A stretch of 58,923 nucleotides of DNA from Afifella pfennigii DSM 17143 (GTDB taxonomy: Bacteria > Pseudomonadota > Alphaproteobacteria > Rhizobiales > Afifellaceae), in the NCBI RefSeq assembly GCF_000688515.1, contig NZ_JHZK01000024.1:1-58923 (forward strand), read 5' to 3'. Every line of letters starts with the position of its first letter. The stretch's first letter is position 1. The notes under the pieces are model-generated. The model made no database searches. It was not told the origin of the DNA and saw only the letters and a list, made by a program, of their open reading frames with translations. A program made the translations under genes and the position numbers. Below, one piece after another: positions 9,404-17,291 of the stretch.

Positions 9404-10732
9404 TTAGCTGGAGGAGGGGCCGACGGTGACGACGCTCGCCGGATCGCCGTAAAGGCGTGCGGCAGCACGCCTCACATCTTCCTGCGTGACGGCGCGGATC
9501 AGCTCGTTGCGCTCGTCGACGTAATCGATGCCCAGGCGGTCGAGCCGGATGCCGAGAAGCTGTTTGGCGATCTTGGTGGAGGAATCGAAGCGAAGGGCGT
9601 AATTGCCGGTGAGATAGGATTTCGCCTCCTCAAGCTCCTCCGCGCTCGGCCCGTTCTCCCCGAGGCTCTGCACCTCGTTGAGCATGATATCGATCGCCTG
9701 CTGCGCGGCGTCGGCGCGCGTGGCGGCCGCCGCGATCCAGGCGCCGGAATGATCGAGCGGCAACAGGCTGGAGCCGGCGGAATAGGCAAGGCCGCGCTTT
9801 TCGCGAACCTCGCGGTAGATCCGCGAGGAGAAGACGCCGCCGCCGAGGATGTGGTCGGCGATATAGGCCGGGATGAAATCGTCATCGTCGCGCTTCATCG
9901 CCGAGCCGCCGATCCGGATGACGGTCTGCGGCACGGCCAGGGCGATATGGGCACGCTTGCCGTCGGCTGCCTTCACATCGGCGATCGGCGTCAGCTCGGC
10001 CTTTTCCGGCAGGGCCCCGAACATCTCGTCGAGCGCGCCCGCCAGCGTCTCAGCATCGATGGCGCCGACGACGGCGACGAGAAGGTTGTCGCGCGCCAGG
10101 ATGCGGTCCGCATAGCCGCGCAGATCCTCCGCCGTCAAAAGCTCCACCGTCGCCGGGGTGCCCTCCCTGTCGCGTCCGTAAGGGTGCTCGCCGAAGAGCT
10201 CGCGTGCCCAGGCCTTGCGCGCCAAATCCTCCGGATCGGTCTCCTCGCTGCGCAGCTTGGAGATGATCTGCGCCTTGATGCGCGCCACCGGCTCGGCGTC
10301 GAAGCGCGGCTCGCTCAGCGCAAGGCGCGTCAGCTCGAAGGCTTCCTCGCTATTGGCGGCGAGCGTCTTCAGGTTGCCGTAGAAGGCGTCGCGGCCGATG
10401 TCGAAGGAGAGCTTGATGTTGCGGTTCTTAAGCCGCGTCTGGAAGGTCTTGGAATCGAGCTCGCCGGCGCCTTCGTCCAGAAGGCCGGAAAGAAGATTGC
10501 CGAGGCCCTCCTTGCCGTCCGGATCCTGCGCCGCGCCGCCGCGGAAGGCGAACTGCACCGTCACGATCGGCACGGTGTAATCCTCCACCAGCCAGGCGGT
10601 GACGCCGCCCGGCGAGGTGACTTCCTGAATGTCGATGGCTTTGGCCTGGCTCGGCAGGGCGAGGGCGAGGCTCATGGCGGCTCCGAGGGCAAGGGCGAGG
10701 GGGCGCGCGGCGCGCGGCAGGGGGGCGATCAT
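9404..10732 (-). CDS. M16 family peptidase, non-catalytic subunit
   Basis: A 442-residue exported protein with a signal peptide (about 1-31) and two M16 domains. The N-terminal domain has no HxxEH zinc motif (the site reads GLGNLLSGLLDEG), so it should not hydrolyse peptides itself. The C-terminal half keeps the Arg/Tyr-type motif REKRGLAYS that in such partners contacts substrate. It is translationally coupled (TGATG) to the preceding zinc-bearing gene, as in heterodimeric M16B processing peptidases. Together they probably form one periplasmic protease. Confidence 0.9.
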   Translation of the reverse strand: MIAPLPRAARPLALALGAAMSLALALPSQAKAIDIQEVTSPGGVTAWLVEDYTVPIVTVQFAFRGGAAQDPDGKEGLGNLLSGLLDEGAGELDSKTFQTRLKNRNIKLSFDIGRDAFYGNLKTLAANSEEAFELTRLALSEPRFDAEPVARIKAQIISKLRSEETDPEDLARKAWARELFGEHPYGRDREGTPATVELLTAEDLRGYADRILARDNLLVAVVGAIDAETLAGALDEMFGALPEKAELTPIADVKAADGKRAHIALAVPQTVIRIGGSAMKRDDDDFIPAYIADHILGGGVFSSRIYREVREKRGLAYSAGSSLLPLDHSGAWIAAAATRADAAQQAIDIMLNEVQSLGENGPSAEELEEAKSYLTGNYALRFDSSTKIAKQLLGIRLDRLGIDYVDERNELIRAVTQEDVRRAAARLYGDPASVVTVGPSSS

Positions 10733-12219
10733 CAGCGGGTCTCCGTCTGCGGCGCTTGCGTGGCCGCCGGGCCCGACGCCTGGTCGCTGGCGGCGCCGCC
10801 GGAAGCGGCATCCGCCACCGGCTTCAGATAGCCGGTGGCCGCGCGCTGCGGGTCAAGGTAACGCTGGGCGACCTCGCGCACCTCCTGTGCCGTCACTTCC
10901 TGGATGCGGGCCGGCCAGGTCTGCACGTCCTCCAGGCTCCGCCCCGCGGCGAGCGCCGAGCCGATGATGCGGGCGAGCGATTGCTGGCTGTCTTGCGAAT
11001 AGACGGCGTCGGCGACGACGGAATTCTTCGCCCGCGTCAGCTCCTCTTCCGAAACGCCTTCTTCCGCGATCTTGCGGATGGAGGCCTCGATGCCGGCCTT
11101 CAGCGTCTCCAGCTGAACGCCGCTGCGCGGCACCGCGTAGACGATGAGGCGGCCATCGTCGACGGCGGTCGGCGTGTAATAGGCGCCGGCATAGGTCGCC
11201 AGGCCGTCGCCGCGCACCAGCTCGTCGTAGAAGCGGCTGGTGGAGCCGCCGCCGAGAATATCGGAGAGCACCGAGAGTGCCTCCGCCTCGCCCGGCGCGC
11301 CGGTCACCGCCGAGGGCACGGCGTAGAACTGCATCAGATTGGGCTCGCGCACCTTCTCGTCGCGCACGGTGATGGAGCGCGCTCCGGGGGAGATCGGCTC
11401 GCTCGGCCGCGCCGGCCGGGCGCTGTCGGGGCGCGAAGCGATCTGGCCGTAGGTCTCCTCCGCGAGCCGGCGCACCTCTTCGGGGGTAACGTCGCCGGCC
11501 ACCACCAGGATGGCGTTGGAGGGCGTGTAGTAGCGCTTGTAGAAATCGAGCGCCGTCTCGGTGTTGAGCGCCCGGATCTCGTGCTCCCAGCCGATGGTCG
11601 GGCGGCCATAGGGATGGTTGAGATAGAAGATGCGGTTCAGCGCCTCGTTCATCTGCGAGCCCGGATCGTTGTCGACGCGCATGCGGCGCTCTTCCAGGAT
11701 GACGTCGCGCTCCGGCGCCACCACCTCGTCGGTGAGCACCAGATTGCTCATCCGGTCGGCCTCAAAGGCCATCATCTCCGGCAGGTATTCCTTGGCCACA
11801 CGCTGGTAATAGCCGGTGTAGTCATTGGAGGTGAAGGCGTTCTCCTCCCCGCCGATGGCCGAGACGCGCGAGGAGAACTCCCCTTCCGGATGGTTCTTGG
11901 TGCCCTTGAACATGAGGTGCTCAAGAAAATGCGCGTTGCCCGATTGGCCCGGCGCCTCGTCGGCCGAGCCGACGCGGTACCAGACCATATGCGTCACGAC
12001 GGGGGCGCGCTTGTCGGGAATGACGACGACGTCCATGCCGTTGTCGAGGGTGAATTCCTGCGCGTTGGGGGCGATTTTCGCCACCGGCGCTGCGGCTTCC
12101 GTCTCGGCCGGCGCTTTCTCTTCGGCATAGGCCGGCGACGGGCTCAAAGGCAGGGTAAGGGTGAGGCTGGCCATGAACGCTCCGACAAGGGCCGGTAGTG
12201 TGAACGGGAAGTGCTGCAA
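10732..12219 (-). CDS. M16 family zinc peptidase, catalytic subunit
   Basis: A member of the insulinase/mitochondrial-processing-peptidase family. It has the zinc motif HFLEH followed by MFKGT, and further Glu residues in the ERDVILEERR segment about 75 residues on that can supply the third ligand. A signal-like hydrophobic N-terminus ending AYA puts it in the periplasm. The start is uncertain: TTG 12219 has GGAGA seven bases upstream, ATG 12174 also has GGAG, and TTG 12249 is possible. I chose 12219 because the hydrophobic stretch begins there. The stop overlaps the start of its non-catalytic partner by one base. Confidence 0.9.
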   Translation of the reverse strand: MQHFPFTLPALVGAFMASLTLTLPLSPSPAYAEEKAPAETEAAAPVAKIAPNAQEFTLDNGMDVVVIPDKRAPVVTHMVWYRVGSADEAPGQSGNAHFLEHLMFKGTKNHPEGEFSSRVSAIGGEENAFTSNDYTGYYQRVAKEYLPEMMAFEADRMSNLVLTDEVVAPERDVILEERRMRVDNDPGSQMNEALNRIFYLNHPYGRPTIGWEHEIRALNTETALDFYKRYYTPSNAILVVAGDVTPEEVRRLAEETYGQIASRPDSARPARPSEPISPGARSITVRDEKVREPNLMQFYAVPSAVTGAPGEAEALSVLSDILGGGSTSRFYDELVRGDGLATYAGAYYTPTAVDDGRLIVYAVPRSGVQLETLKAGIEASIRKIAEEGVSEEELTRAKNSVVADAVYSQDSQQSLARIIGSALAAGRSLEDVQTWPARIQEVTAQEVREVAQRYLDPQRAATGYLKPVADAASGGAASDQASGPAATQAPQTETR

Positions 12220-12468
12220 GGTGAAGTCTCCGCTTTGGAGCTTTTCCAAGGGTTACCGTAGCCGTCACTCATATAGCGGCGGTGCCCGGCAAGCCCAGTG
12301 AAGATCTTGTCATATTGCGTGCGCGGTCAAGTAAGCGCATCGGCGGGCGCCTTTCAGGGCTTTGCATAGAGCCGATATGTGGCGGGTATCGGGCCGCCGG
12401 TGCCGGCGGTCGTCTCGCCTGGCTTGGCCGCGGTCGCGGCGGCCCTGCCGCGGCGCTATCGCGAGGCG

Positions 12469-13485
12469 CTAGCGCTGGCGCGCCGCTCCCAGCCGCCGCC
12501 TTGTGACGGCCGGCCGGGCGGGCGCTCCGCCCGCCTCGCTCGCGCCCTCGGCAAGCCGCCGCTTTCTCGCACCGGCATAGATGAGGCCGTAGATGCTGAC
12601 GACGACGACGCCGAGCGTGACGACGTGGTAGGCCTCCACCTGTTCGCCGAGCAGGAGGATGGCGAGCACCATCGTCAGCGCCGGCCAGGGCGCGGCGATG
12701 GAGGCTGCCGTGGAGACGTCGATGCTGCGCAGGGCATAGAACCAGAAGATGAGCTCCAGATAATAGGCGAGCCCCATGATGAGGGCGAACTTCTGGAATT
12801 CGAGATTGCCGAGATCGGCCGCGACGCCGCCAGGGCCGAGGAGGGCGAGTGCCACGAGGCCGAGAAAGATCGACGACACCAGGACCCGGAAGAACGTCAC
12901 CTGGGCGGGCGTGATGGGCGTGCGGTCCTGCACCTCTTTGACGATGACATGGGCGATGCTCCACAGGAACGGCACGCCGAGGGCGACGACGAACCAGATG
13001 GAGAAGCCGGCGATGCGCCAGGTGCCGCTGGTGGCGAGGGTGTAGAGCGCCGACAGGAGCAACAGCGTGAAGGCGAGTTCCAGGGCGCTTTTGCGCCGCT
13101 TCAGGAACAGGCTCTCCCACAAAATGGCGAAGAGCGGATAGGCCTGGATGGCGATGGCGGCGGGAACGGCGCCGGCCTTTTGCACCGCCAGCACGTAGAC
13201 ATAGGTCGACAGGCCGAAGATGGCGCCGGTCAGCACGATGATGGCGATCGTGCGGCGCTTCAGCCCGGGCGCCAGGCCGGCGGCGAAGATGCCTTTGTTC
13301 GCCGAGGCGAGCTCGCGCGCAACCAGCGGCAGCGAGAAGAGAACCTGCCACAGCGACAGGAAGAGGGCGAAGCTGAGCGCGCCGAAGCCGGCCGGCCGGC
13401 TGTTGGCGATGATCGGCATGACGCCGAGGATCGTCAGGCAGACCAAGGAAAGGGAAATTCCGGTCTTGGGGTCGCTGCGTTGCAT
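12469..13485 (-). CDS. EamA/DMT-family transporter
   Basis: A 338-residue inner-membrane protein with about ten hydrophobic helices and the duplicated EamA architecture, ending in a basic Ala-rich tail. Such transporters usually export amino acids or related metabolites. It is divergent from a MocR-type regulator, a common pairing in which the regulator controls the transporter. I chose ATG 13485 because an upstream in-frame ATG (13527) would place the 20-bp palindrome at 13507-13526 inside the gene. The substrate cannot be read from the sequence. Confidence 0.88.
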   Translation of the reverse strand: MQRSDPKTGISLSLVCLTILGVMPIIANSRPAGFGALSFALFLSLWQVLFSLPLVARELASANKGIFAAGLAPGLKRRTIAIIVLTGAIFGLSTYVYVLAVQKAGAVPAAIAIQAYPLFAILWESLFLKRRKSALELAFTLLLLSALYTLATSGTWRIAGFSIWFVVALGVPFLWSIAHVIVKEVQDRTPITPAQVTFFRVLVSSIFLGLVALALLGPGGVAADLGNLEFQKFALIMGLAYYLELIFWFYALRSIDVSTAASIAAPWPALTMVLAILLLGEQVEAYHVVTLGVVVVSIYGLIYAGARKRRLAEGASEAGGAPARPAVTRRRLGAARQR

Positions 13486-13506
13486 GGAGCGGCTCGGCAA
13501 TTTCAG

Positions 13507-13526
13507 TGCAATATGTACAGATTGCA
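13507..13526. promoter_or_regulatory. Probable operator between EamA gene and MocR regulator
   Basis: TGCAAT-N8-ATTGCA, with a central TGTACA that is itself palindromic, gives a 20-bp inverted repeat with a single mismatched pair. It lies in the 78-base divergent intergenic region, next to both start codons. The likely binder is the adjacent MocR-type protein; this is inference from position. Confidence 0.6.
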
Positions 13527-13563
13527 TTGACCTATGGCGCTGGGCAATCATAACATTGTCGCC

Positions 13564-14961
13564 ATGACAATCTGGCGACCCGATCTTGCCGGGCGCACCG
13601 GCCCGAAATTCCGGCAAATCGCCGATGCCATCGGCGAGGCCGTCGCCGCGGGCCGCTTGCCGAGGGGCGCCCGGCTGCCGCCGCAGCGCGAGCTTGCCTA
13701 TGGCCTCGGCGTGTCGCTGAACACGGTCAGCCGCGCCTATGCCGATGCGACGGAGCGCGGCTTCGTCGCCGGCGAGGTCGGGCGCGGCACCTATGTGCGC
13801 GAGGCCGGGCCGCTGCCCCCGCCGGAGGCCGAGATCGCCAGCCTGGCGCGCCCGCTCGCCGGCCCCATCGATTTCGCGCTCAACCTGCCGGCGCCGGGCG
13901 AGGCGGCCGCATGCCTGGCGGAGACCTTGCGGGACCTTTCGGGCTCCAACTGCCTCGCCGCGCTCTTGGATTATCAGACCGAGGGCGCTCTGGACCATCA
14001 CGCCGCCGCCGCGGCCGACTGGTTGCGGCGGGTCGGACTGGCCTCAAGGGGCGAGGAGATCGTCCTCGCCACCGGTGCCCAGCACGCCATCCTCGCGGCG
14101 TTGATGGCGACGACGCGGCCGGGCGACGTCATCCTGAGCGAGGCCCTGACCTATGCGCCGATCAAGGCGATCGCCCATCATCTCGGGCTGCGGCTCGTCC
14201 CCCTCGCCGGCGGGGACGGCCCCCTCGGCCCCGATGCGCTGGAGGCGGCCTGCGCGCGCTTTTCGGCGAAGCTGCTTTATTGCCTGCCGACGCTGCACAC
14301 GCCGACGACCCGCACGATGGACGCCGAGCGCCGCGCCGCCATCGCCGATGTGGCGCGAAGGCGCGGGCTTGTCCTCATCGAGGACGATGTCTTCGGCTTC
14401 CTGCCTGCGGAGCGCCCCCTGCCGCTCGCCGCCTTCGCGCCGGAGCGCACGATCTACGTCACCAGCCTGTCGAAGAGCCTCGCCCCGGGCCTGCGCGTCG
14501 GCTACCTCAAGGCGCCGGCCGAGCATGCGCGGGCGCTACGCGCAGCGGTCAAATTGTCGAGCTGGATGCCCCCGCCGCTGATGGCCGAGATCGCCAGCCG
14601 CTGGATTGCCGATGGCACCGCCGACCGGCTGAGTGACTTCCAGCGCCGGGAGGCCCTGGCCCGCCAGGCGACGGCGCGCGCCATCCTGCCGCCCGGCCTC
14701 GTTGAGGCTGATCCCGGCGGCTTCCATCTCTGGCTGACGCTGCCGCCGCAATGGCGGGCGGAGATGTTCCGCATGGAGGCGCAGAGCCGGGGGGTGAAGG
14801 TGCTTGTCGGCGGCGCCTTCGCCGTCGATGGCGCCGAAAGCCCCAACGCCGTGCGTCTTTGCCTCAGCCACGAGGCCTCGCGGGCGAGGGTGGAAGAAGG
14901 GCTCGTCATCCTGGCCGAGCTCGTGGGCGATAGCGGCGCGGCGGGTGCGAACGTGCTTTGA
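13564..14961 (+). CDS. MocR/PdxR-type regulator (GntR HTH plus aminotransferase domain)
   Basis: A 465-residue protein with an N-terminal GntR winged helix (about 10-80; RLPRGARLPPQRELA, GVSLNTVSRAYADATERGF) and a C-terminal fold-type I aminotransferase domain. The PLP-lysine site is YVTSLSKSLAPGLRVGYL, and IEDDVFGFL supplies the Asp that contacts the pyridine nitrogen. MocR proteins use PLP or an external amine as effector. Divergent from an EamA transporter, which is its probable target. ATG 13534 would add ten residues; 13564 was chosen by the conserved TIWRPDL start. Confidence 0.92.
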   Translation: MTIWRPDLAGRTGPKFRQIADAIGEAVAAGRLPRGARLPPQRELAYGLGVSLNTVSRAYADATERGFVAGEVGRGTYVREAGPLPPPEAEIASLARPLAGPIDFALNLPAPGEAAACLAETLRDLSGSNCLAALLDYQTEGALDHHAAAAADWLRRVGLASRGEEIVLATGAQHAILAALMATTRPGDVILSEALTYAPIKAIAHHLGLRLVPLAGGDGPLGPDALEAACARFSAKLLYCLPTLHTPTTRTMDAERRAAIADVARRRGLVLIEDDVFGFLPAERPLPLAAFAPERTIYVTSLSKSLAPGLRVGYLKAPAEHARALRAAVKLSSWMPPPLMAEIASRWIADGTADRLSDFQRREALARQATARAILPPGLVEADPGGFHLWLTLPPQWRAEMFRMEAQSRGVKVLVGGAFAVDGAESPNAVRLCLSHEASRARVEEGLVILAELVGDSGAAGANVL

Positions 14962-14980
14962 GCGGAGGGACGGTCCGGGG

Positions 14981-15100
14981 CCGGTGGCGCCTCGCGCGCG
15001 CCGTTGGCGCCTCGCGCGCGCCGTTGGCGCCTCGCGCGCGCCGCTGGCGCCTCGCGCGCGCCGGTGGCGCCTCGCGCGCGCCGGTGGCGCCTCGCGCCCG
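14981..15100. repeat. Six tandem copies of a 20-bp GC-rich repeat
   Basis: Six head-to-tail 20-bp units with core TGGCGCCTCGCGCGCG; units differ only at bases 3-4 and at the last unit's end. Each unit contains the palindromes GGCGCC and CGCGCG. The array starts 20 bases after the MocR stop codon and ends 91 bases before the next gene. The 20-bp period is not a multiple of three, and no gene is likely to run through it. Confidence 0.97.
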
Positions 15101-15191
15101 ATTGACGGGCGCGCAAGGAGCGGCTAGGCGCGGCCGGAAGCTGCAGCGATCGCGGCCCCCGCTTTCCTCGGGCCAAGCGCGAAAGAGGCTC

Positions 15192-16058
15192 ATGCACGCA
15201 AGAGAGATATCGGGTCTGGCGGAGATCGCCCCCGCCTACGAGGCGGTGCTGTGCGACGTCTGGGGCGTCATCCACAACGGCGTTTCCGCCTTTGCCGGCG
15301 CCGTGGAGGCGCTCGCCGCCTTCCGCAGGCAGGGCGGCAAGGTGGCGCTGATCACCAACGCGCCGCGTCCGCACGGTCCGGTGCGCGAGCAGCTGCAGAG
15401 CCTCGGCGCCGGAGAGGAGGCCTATGACGAGGTCGTCACCTCCGGCGACGTGACCCGCGACATCCTCGCCGAATTCGCCAGGCGCGGCGGCATCCATCAT
15501 ATCGGCCCGGACCGAGACCTTTCCCTCTACGACGGGCTGGGGGTGGAACTGGTTGGCCCGCAGGAGGCCGTGGCCGTTTCCTGCACCGGCCTTGCCGACG
15601 ACCGGGTGGAGACGCCGGGCGACTATCGCGACCTTCTGGTGCGGCTCGCCGAGCGCGACCTTCCCATGGTCTGCGCCAATCCAGACGTCATCGTGGAGCG
15701 CGGCGGCGTGCATGTCTGGTGCGCCGGCGCGCTGGCGGAGATCTACGAGGAGCTCGGGCGGAAGGTCATCCGCGTCGGCAAGCCCTATGCGCCGATATAT
15801 GACGCCGCGCTTGCCGCCATCGGCCATCCCTCGCGCGACAAGGTGCTGGCCATCGGCGATGCGCTTCACACCGATATCCGCGGCGCCAACCAGGCCGGCA
15901 TCGACTGCCTGATGGTGACGGCCGGCATCCATGCCGCCGAATTCGGGCCGGCCCATCAGCCGGAGCCGGAGAAGGTGCGCCAGCGTCTTGCCGACGAGGA
16001 GCGGCATGTCGTGGCCTATCTGCCCTATCTCGCCTGGGGTAAGGCGACGGCGAAATGA
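15192..16058 (+). CDS. HAD-superfamily class IIA hydrolase (TIGR01459-like)
   Basis: A 288-residue cytoplasmic phosphatase-like protein. Motif I is the variant CDVWGVIHNG near residue 20, typical of this alphaproteobacterial subfamily; motif II is ALITNAPRP; the C-terminal motif is GKPYAPIYDAAL ... AIGDALHTDIRGANQAGID. The family resembles NagD and p-nitrophenyl phosphatases; the natural substrate is unknown. GAGG precedes ATG 15192. It is followed after 24 bases by ribF on the same strand, a neighbourhood often seen in this order, so a link with flavin phosphate metabolism is possible but unproven. Confidence 0.9.
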   Translation: MHAREISGLAEIAPAYEAVLCDVWGVIHNGVSAFAGAVEALAAFRRQGGKVALITNAPRPHGPVREQLQSLGAGEEAYDEVVTSGDVTRDILAEFARRGGIHHIGPDRDLSLYDGLGVELVGPQEAVAVSCTGLADDRVETPGDYRDLLVRLAERDLPMVCANPDVIVERGGVHVWCAGALAEIYEELGRKVIRVGKPYAPIYDAALAAIGHPSRDKVLAIGDALHTDIRGANQAGIDCLMVTAGIHAAEFGPAHQPEPEKVRQRLADEERHVVAYLPYLAWGKATAK

Positions 16059-16082
16059 AGCGGCGCGGCTGACAAACTGTCC

Positions 16083-17102
16083 ATGACGATGCCCTCCTTC
16101 TCGCTCGCCGTCCTCAACGATGCGCCCGCCGCCTTCCGCGGCGCCGTCCTCGCCATCGGCAATTTCGACGGCATGCATGAAGGCCATCAGGCGGTGCTCG
16201 CCGCCGCCGAGGCCGAGGCGCAGCATCTTTCCGCCCCTTGCGTCATCCTCACCTTCGAGCCGCATCCAAGAAGCTTCTTCGCGCCGGCCACGCCGCTCTT
16301 TCGCTTGACGCCGGCGGCGCTGAAGGCCTCCGTCGCCGCCGCCCACGGCATTTCAGGCATGCTGGTGGCCCGCTTCGATGCCGCCTTCGCCGCCACCGAG
16401 GCGGAGGAGTTCGTGCGCGCCGTCTTGGTGGAAAAGCTCGCCGCCCGCCATGTCGTCACCGGCTACGATTTCCATTTCGGCCATCAGCGAAGGGGCACGC
16501 CGGATTTCCTGAAGCGCCAGGGCGTCCTCAATGCCTTCGGCGTCACCGTCGTCGACAAGCATGGCGACGAGGCCGGCGCCGTCTCTTCCAGCCGCATCCG
16601 CGAGGCCCTGCGCGAGGGCCGTGTGGAGGAGGCGCGCGAGCTCCTCGGCTGGGATTTTTCGCTCGTCGGCCGGGTGATTGCGGGCGACAAGCGCGGCCGC
16701 GACCTCGGATTTCCGACCGCGAATATGGCGCTTAATGCCACCTGCGGCTTACGGCACGGCATCTATGCGGCGCGCTATACCCGGCCCGACGGCAGCGTTC
16801 ACGATGGTGTGGCGAGCTACGGCCGCCGGCCGACCTTCGACAATGGCGCGCCGCTGCTTGAGACCTTTCTCTTCGGCTTTTCCGGCGAGCTTTACGGCGA
16901 GATGGGCCTTGTCTCGCTGATCGGCTGGATACGCGGCGAGGAGCGCTTCGACAGCGCCGAAGCGCTGATTTCCCGCATGCACGAGGACGCCGCCGCCGCC
17001 CGCGCCATCCTCGCCGCCCGGCCGCAGCGCGATCTCGACCGCCGCATCGCCGCCGCCTGGCCGAGGGTGGAGCGCCAGGCCGAGGCGGCGGGTCTCGCCT
17101 GA
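16083..17102 (+). CDS. ribF: Bifunctional riboflavin kinase/FAD synthetase
   Basis: Converts riboflavin to FMN and then FAD. The N-terminal adenylyltransferase domain has the nucleotidyl-transferase start AIGNFDGMHEGHQAVL and the HQRRGTPDFLKRQG block; the C-terminal kinase domain has GDKRGRDLGFPTANM and GVASYGRRPTFD. The 339-residue length is usual. It is followed by a weak intrinsic terminator and then ileS; ribF-ileS-lspA is a common order in proteobacteria. Confidence 0.96.
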   Translation: MTMPSFSLAVLNDAPAAFRGAVLAIGNFDGMHEGHQAVLAAAEAEAQHLSAPCVILTFEPHPRSFFAPATPLFRLTPAALKASVAAAHGISGMLVARFDAAFAATEAEEFVRAVLVEKLAARHVVTGYDFHFGHQRRGTPDFLKRQGVLNAFGVTVVDKHGDEAGAVSSSRIREALREGRVEEARELLGWDFSLVGRVIAGDKRGRDLGFPTANMALNATCGLRHGIYAARYTRPDGSVHDGVASYGRRPTFDNGAPLLETFLFGFSGELYGEMGLVSLIGWIRGEERFDSAEALISRMHEDAAAARAILAARPQRDLDRRIAAAWPRVERQAEAAGLA

Positions 17103-17104
17103 AA

Positions 17105-17128
17105 GGCTGGGGCATCGCCCCCGCTTTT
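17105..17128 (+). terminator. Possible terminator after ribF
   Basis: An imperfect GC stem (GCTGGGG pairing with CCCCCGC, one mismatch) with a short loop is followed by TTTT, directly after the ribF stop. The remaining gap to ileS (to 17291) shows nothing else clear. Confidence 0.5.
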
Positions 17129-17291
17129 CATTCCCCCGCGGCTCCGCTACAAGCGCGGCCATGCACGGCAGCTTCACGGCGCAGTTCCGAATTAGCCGCC
17201 CGGCCTCCATCTAGGGGGCCGGGATTTCCGCTCGCCGCCATGGCGGGCAACGACGCGCCCTTTTCCGAACGATGAAGCTCAGGACCAGACG

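Noticed and set aside
14981..15100. Tandem repeat as a CRISPR array
   Set aside because: Units are directly adjacent without spacers and only 20 bp long; no cas genes are present.
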